Shown here piece by piece: positions 59,151-64,000 of a stretch of 64,000 nucleotides of DNA (its first letter is position 1; every line of letters begins with the position of its first letter). The stretch comes from Perognathus longimembris pacificus. Lineage: Eukaryota > Chordata > Mammalia > Rodentia > Heteromyidae. Below the pieces are notes generated by a model. It was not told the origin of the DNA, ran no database searches, and saw nothing but the letters and a program-made list of their open reading frames with translations. The DNA is taken from positions 13,562,326-13,626,325 of the forward strand of contig NC_063171.1 of the NCBI RefSeq assembly GCF_023159225.1, read 5' to 3'. The translations under genes were made by a program, and so were the position numbers.

Positions 59151-62100
59151 AAATAAGTCAACAAACAACAAAACATTAACTTCTTTTCTTATCTTTGCTA
59201 AAATCATATGGTATATTAACATTAAACTTGACTTTGGCCTTCCAAAAAAACACAAAATAAAGTATTTGTAACATTGAAAGAAAGCACAAAAAATAAAAGA
59301 GAGATACTAATAGAAGACAGAACAAGAGAATAATGGAGAAAGATGAATAGAGACTAGGAAGTGGTTTTCAGATGGAAATAGCATTTTCTAGGTATATTTC
59401 TCTGGAAATTTAATATGTTTTTTTTTAACATTTATGGACATTATGAAACTAGACAAGCAAAACCTAAACAAACAGCACCCACGAATAAGGTAACAATATA
59501 AAAGGTATGTATAAAAATTTATTTTAGGCCTCAAATCTAATATTTTATAGTTAATGCAAAAAGGAGCATTGTAAACATAGCACTGCATTGCTTTTTTACA
59601 CTGAAAGTGATGTGCATATTTCTTGTCTTATTTAAAGTTATTATTTCAATATTTTTAGCATAATGGAGAAATTACCCTAGTGTATTTTATTTCCAAGTTA
59701 AACTGGCGGAAATTAAAGAGTATATAGAATTCTATTTGGTTTAAGCTCAAGGATTACACTAAGGATACTGCCAAATGCTAAAATATGTTTTCAATGTTAA
59801 CTAATAGAAATTATGAAGAGACTTCCATAGCTGTGAATCTCACAACATACTTAACTGCTTCTGACAGAGAGACAGGTTATACTAAGGTGTCATATATGTG
59901 TTTGTATACATATGAATTACATACATATATGTATTATTATTTGCTCTACATAACAATGCAGCCAGTACATACAGGTGTCATTGCTAATTTAAAAATGCTG
60001 TAAGACAGGATATTGTTGGAGATGTTTAACTTTTATACTGAAGAATTGATTGTGGGAAGTCAATTTTAATGAAATAAGCAGTAACAAGCTGTATTTTGTA
60101 ATGAAGAAAGAATTGCAGTAACTGTGTTTATTATGTTGTTATTGATTTTTTTGTCCAGCACCAAATAGAATTGTACACTGCATGTTTTATACCCATACTA
60201 AATAAGACATAGTTATACACTATTGCTGAATAAAGTTAATGAGTATTTGCACCCACTTTTCTCTCATAAGAAAACTGAAAACTGTATAAAAAATCAAATG
60301 TTCTAATAGGAATGCTAACATATATAAATATACACACTCATGCACATAAGTATACAGATATAAATGTGTGTGTATATAGATTTCTAATGAGTTGAAAACA
60401 CCAAAGGTTTCTGAACTTTGTGATAGAAAAGAGACCCCAAAGAAAGGTGAGATTAAAAAGAAATGAGTGATCTAGGAGCAGCAATGGAAAAGAGAAATGA
60501 GTATTTGGAATTTAGATATCATTTCTTGCCAACAGGGCTAATACCACAGCATGCTAATTAGGCATAGAAAATAGGACCAGGTTACATCAGAGGAGAATAG
60601 AGTGCATATAAGATTGTATAATATATAGAGTGGAAATAGACTGAAAGAAAAGAGAAACTTTAGATATGGAGAAGATAAATATGGTAATGGAAGAGTTCTG
60701 TAATTTAGGAAAAATAAAATAAGGCATTGTACCAGCTGGTGATGACGTGGCTGTGAATATGGAACAGAGTTCCTTGGGTGGCACCAATGAGCTTGTCAGT
60801 AGTAGGAAGAAGAGGAGAGGTTGTCAACCTGTCTGGTTTTAATTCAGGACTCTGGTGGAATTCCTTTTGATTAGGCTGTAACTTTGTGTGGGTGGTGATT
60901 TTCCAGTCCAAATTAAGCTTCTCTTGGGGTAATTGGGAACAATGGCGGGAAAAGCTGTGCTAGTGAGATGTGGGCAAAAAGAAGAGGCCCAGACTTCTGA
61001 TGCCCAATTGTGCTTTATCTGTACAGAGAAGAATACCATCACACTCATGGGTCTGCTCTTTTTGACTACAGTGTTATTTATCTGCATTTAAAAGTAAGGA
61101 TCTCTTAATGTGCCTTTACATAAATAAAAGCTGTCTCCTTATATTTATGTAAGCTTACAAGTGTTCAGATGTAAGAGAACAGGTTCTGAGGGACTGAGTG
61201 GGTGTGGAATACCTGTTTCAGGGCAGATCCTAGGGCTTCCAACTGTTAAAATACTTTCTAGTGAAATGAATAATTCAATGCCAAGTGCTCTTACAAGTGT
61301 ATTTGAAACCAAATACTTTATTTCTTTATGAAATCCCTAAAGATTCCATCCATAGCCTTTGTATTTTAAAGATTCAGTCTTTAAAGATAGAAAATAAAAT
61401 TTATTTGATTTAGTCATACTGCCAGTGTTGTAAGTGCTGTAGTGTTGTAAGTGCATTTAATTTCTCAAACATTGGTTGAATGATGTTTCACATGAGTTCT
61501 TGATTTTAAATCATTGCTAAATATTTAAATTTGAGCATTGCTAAAGTAATGTCAATATGATTATTATCAAACAATAAAAATAATTAAATTGGCACAACCA
61601 TGATAACATGTATTTTTTTAATTCTTCCAGAACACAAATGAGCTGAGCCATTATTGCTCACTCTGAGCTAGTTTCTAGAAAATAGAATTGGGTAATTTGT
61701 TGTTTTATCTCTAATAATTACAAAAGTAAATGTGAACTGTAATTCATTAACACATCTGTAAATTTTGAAACAGAAGCTCAAACTTCTGTGGAACATTTTA
61801 AATGGCTTTCTTGGTGTGATTAATAACATTTAATAATGCATTATTTCTCTGTATTATTTCTAATTTAGTTTCATGTCAAAAATATTAAAACTAGCTACTC
61901 TTTGGAAGATTTAATCCAAATCTACATCTAATGAATAAATTGCACAAATACATTTTGAGTCTTTTTTGAAAGGACATATTAAAATGTTAATATTAAGCAA
62001 CGGACAATAGTCATAAATAAAAATATATTTTATTTTGGGGAAATTCAGTTTATCACATCCCTTTGTAGTTATATGTATTTTGAAAATGATTTACATACTG

Positions 62101-64000
62101 AATTAGTGTTCAAAGTTATTTCATTACTCATTGAGAAAATCAGCAAATTTTAAGAGTCAGAAGCAAAACTTTATTCAATCGATTTGAAGTATTTATTTGT
62201 ACCAGCCCAGTGATATATAAGATTATTAAATATATAAATAAACAAGTAATCTGTATAAAATTCTGTGGTTGAAAGAGGAAATAAAAATAATCATGAGAAA
62301 CTATGGAAAAGTCAGAATGTATCAAAAGTCTAAATGGAATTTGAGAGGAAAATTGCAGCAAGTAATATTTCATTAGGAAAAGAGGTCATAAAAGAATAAG
62401 TAAAGAAACAAGATGAAACAGTGAAGACTCAAAAGAAAAAAGTGTCAAAATGGAACACAAGTAGTAAGCAAAACAAATACAATTTTACAGAATTTAAATA
62501 AGATTGATAAGCTTGTGTTTATAGAACATGAGTAAAACTCATGAACGTGTTTCCTTAGAATGTAAAAAGGATTTCCCTCATTTCTTTCTTCTCATTCTTT
62601 GGTAATTAACTTATTGTCACTTAACATTAAATGTTTTAATCATTTCCTTTTTTGCCCAGTCCAATATAACCAAAATCCAATTGTCTTCTAACATTTTATG
62701 ATTTGCCAATAGAGTCCATATTAGTTTTGCCTTTTCACATTCCTGTATTGTTTTCCAATCCTGCAAAAAAAATGTTTTAAAAATTCTCAAAACTCTAAAT
62801 ACAAAAATACTAGAGGTAATAATATTTCCTATGAAAATAATCACATTCTTTCTCTTAGGCTTCTGACATAGCCAAATTGGTTTAACCTTGAATTTATATA
62901 GACTCATGTATTCATTTGAATTTAACTTTATTTTTGTTATGGATGGTTAAAATACTTTGAAATTACAGTTCAGGCTTTATTTAAGCAAAGACTAAGATCA
63001 GAGCAAGAAAGAATTTCCCTAAGTTGCCACGTGCTGTACAGCATAATTACTAGCTTTCTGAACTAGGGAAATCTTCCCTCATCTTATGACCTGGTTACAG
63101 ATCTCTCCAGTGGCTGGGAACCATCGTTTTGTTCATCTTTGCTCTCCTTTTGTACATATTAGAAAGTCACTTCTACCTTTGGGCATTGCCCCTAGCATGT
63201 GAAACTTCACTGCCTTGAATTTGATAAAAGACCCAAACATCTATGTCTTATCTTTCTCTTTCTTTTGTTCTTCATGTGTGTCTTGAACTAGGGAAAGATG
63301 AAAGTGCTTTATGAGGGTTCCTCTGGCTTAATTTACCTTACCTCAACTTTGTGTTTTCATAGTCCTTATATTGTGGAAAGGCTACATACTTTACAGATCT
63401 CTAATCTTCATCTTTGGAAACTGTTGTTTCTCAAACAGTAAGTATCCATTGAGTAAAATTATGACTAACACTGTGAGATTTTGTTCCTGAAGGGGCCCTC
63501 CAATATGTTGATTTAACATATAAGCTCCAAAATAGCAGTTAAACTTCATTTCAATTTTTCCTTCATTGTATTAATGCCAGATATAACCTCTGCTTCTCTT
63601 TTGTGTTGAAGACAGCCTTCAACCCTTCAACCATTTCCTCACAGCAAAATGTTCTTCTGGATTCTACCCATTTATTCCTTTTTCTCTTCTCCAGTAGTTT
63701 TTCTTTTTTTAAGACCATAAAATATTTTGAATTTTCATTTATTATTACCTTTTATTATTGAGAGTGGTAAGTCTTATTTTGCATCCTAATTATAAATACA
63801 ATTTTTTGCATTTAGTATCTGAGATTTTGTTTATATTGGCTTTTAATATATATTATATATTATGTAAATGTATATGTACACATGCCTATATATGTGTGTG
63901 CTTAATAATATGTGACATATATACACACCTATACACACACACATATATATACATATATTCAAAAGACTCTATAGTGCTGGATTAATGATTCTCATGTAGG
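59151..64000. other. BRINP3 downstream intron, AT-rich
   Basis: No exon, pseudogene or repeat family recognised. Alternating (TA)/(CA) tracts at about 60325-60375 and 63845-63960. ORFs of 60-96 codons look like chance. Confidence 0.55.

Noticed and set aside
59857..59890. Possible next BRINP3 exon (CTGACAGAGAGACAGG resembles a TETRTG coding stretch)
   Set aside because: Similarity is a few bases only, with no following PLGCSNYDNLD sequence and no proper acceptor.

Overview
This window is mammalian nuclear DNA, almost certainly from a rodent of the Geomyoidea (kangaroo rats, pocket mice). The main clue is a family of dimeric ID-type SINEs whose first half reads like a tRNA-derived ID element and whose second half is a related ID-like unit ending in an A tail. 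I recognise this layout from heteromyid rodents. It recurs on both strands, several copies with perfect target-site duplications. There is no bacterial or organellar gene content, no CRISPR array and no operon. The DNA is AT-rich and dominated by L1 LINEs, SINEs and microsatellites.

The only clear host gene is BRINP3 (FAM5C), on the + strand. Two internal coding exons of 191 bp each, 34824-35014 and 57920-58110, encode adjacent parts of its MACPF domain and are separated by a 22.9 kb intron. Bases 1-34823 and 58111-64000 are therefore most likely flanking intron. The MACPF signature lies at the end of the first exon and its last glycine codon is split by the intron.

The 22.9 kb intron contains a processed GOLT1B pseudogene at about 35875-38714, in the same orientation as the host gene. 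It keeps 5'UTR, a disrupted coding region, 3'UTR, a polyadenylation signal and an A-rich tail between imperfect target-site duplications. A second pseudogene locus, 6720-7250 on the minus strand, fuses a TDH (L-threonine 3-dehydrogenase) fragment to decayed C2H2 zinc-finger sequence.

The largest mobile element is a near-full-length, minus-strand L1 at 15889-22585. It has a GC-rich 5'UTR with a YY1-like site at its start, an open ORF1, and an ORF2 whose catalytic residues are all present but which carries one 2-base insertion near its 3' end. A perfect 14-bp target-site duplication encloses the L1 plus about 200 bp of extra non-L1 sequence and a second A tail, which is the structure of a 3' transduction.

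Other regions: 1-1265 twin-primed L1; 2.5-15.9 kb old L1 and SINE pieces; 22.6-24.4 kb old L1 interrupted by SINEs; 29-31 kb minus-strand L1; 40.5-41.5 kb minus-strand L1; 47-52 kb a pile of plus-strand L1 copies nested in one another; 52-64 kb mostly featureless intron apart from exon 57920-58110. I see no novel multi-gene system here. The items most worth checking are the transducing L1, the TDH-ZNF chimera and a 43-bp SINE fragment that has target-site duplications but no A tail.
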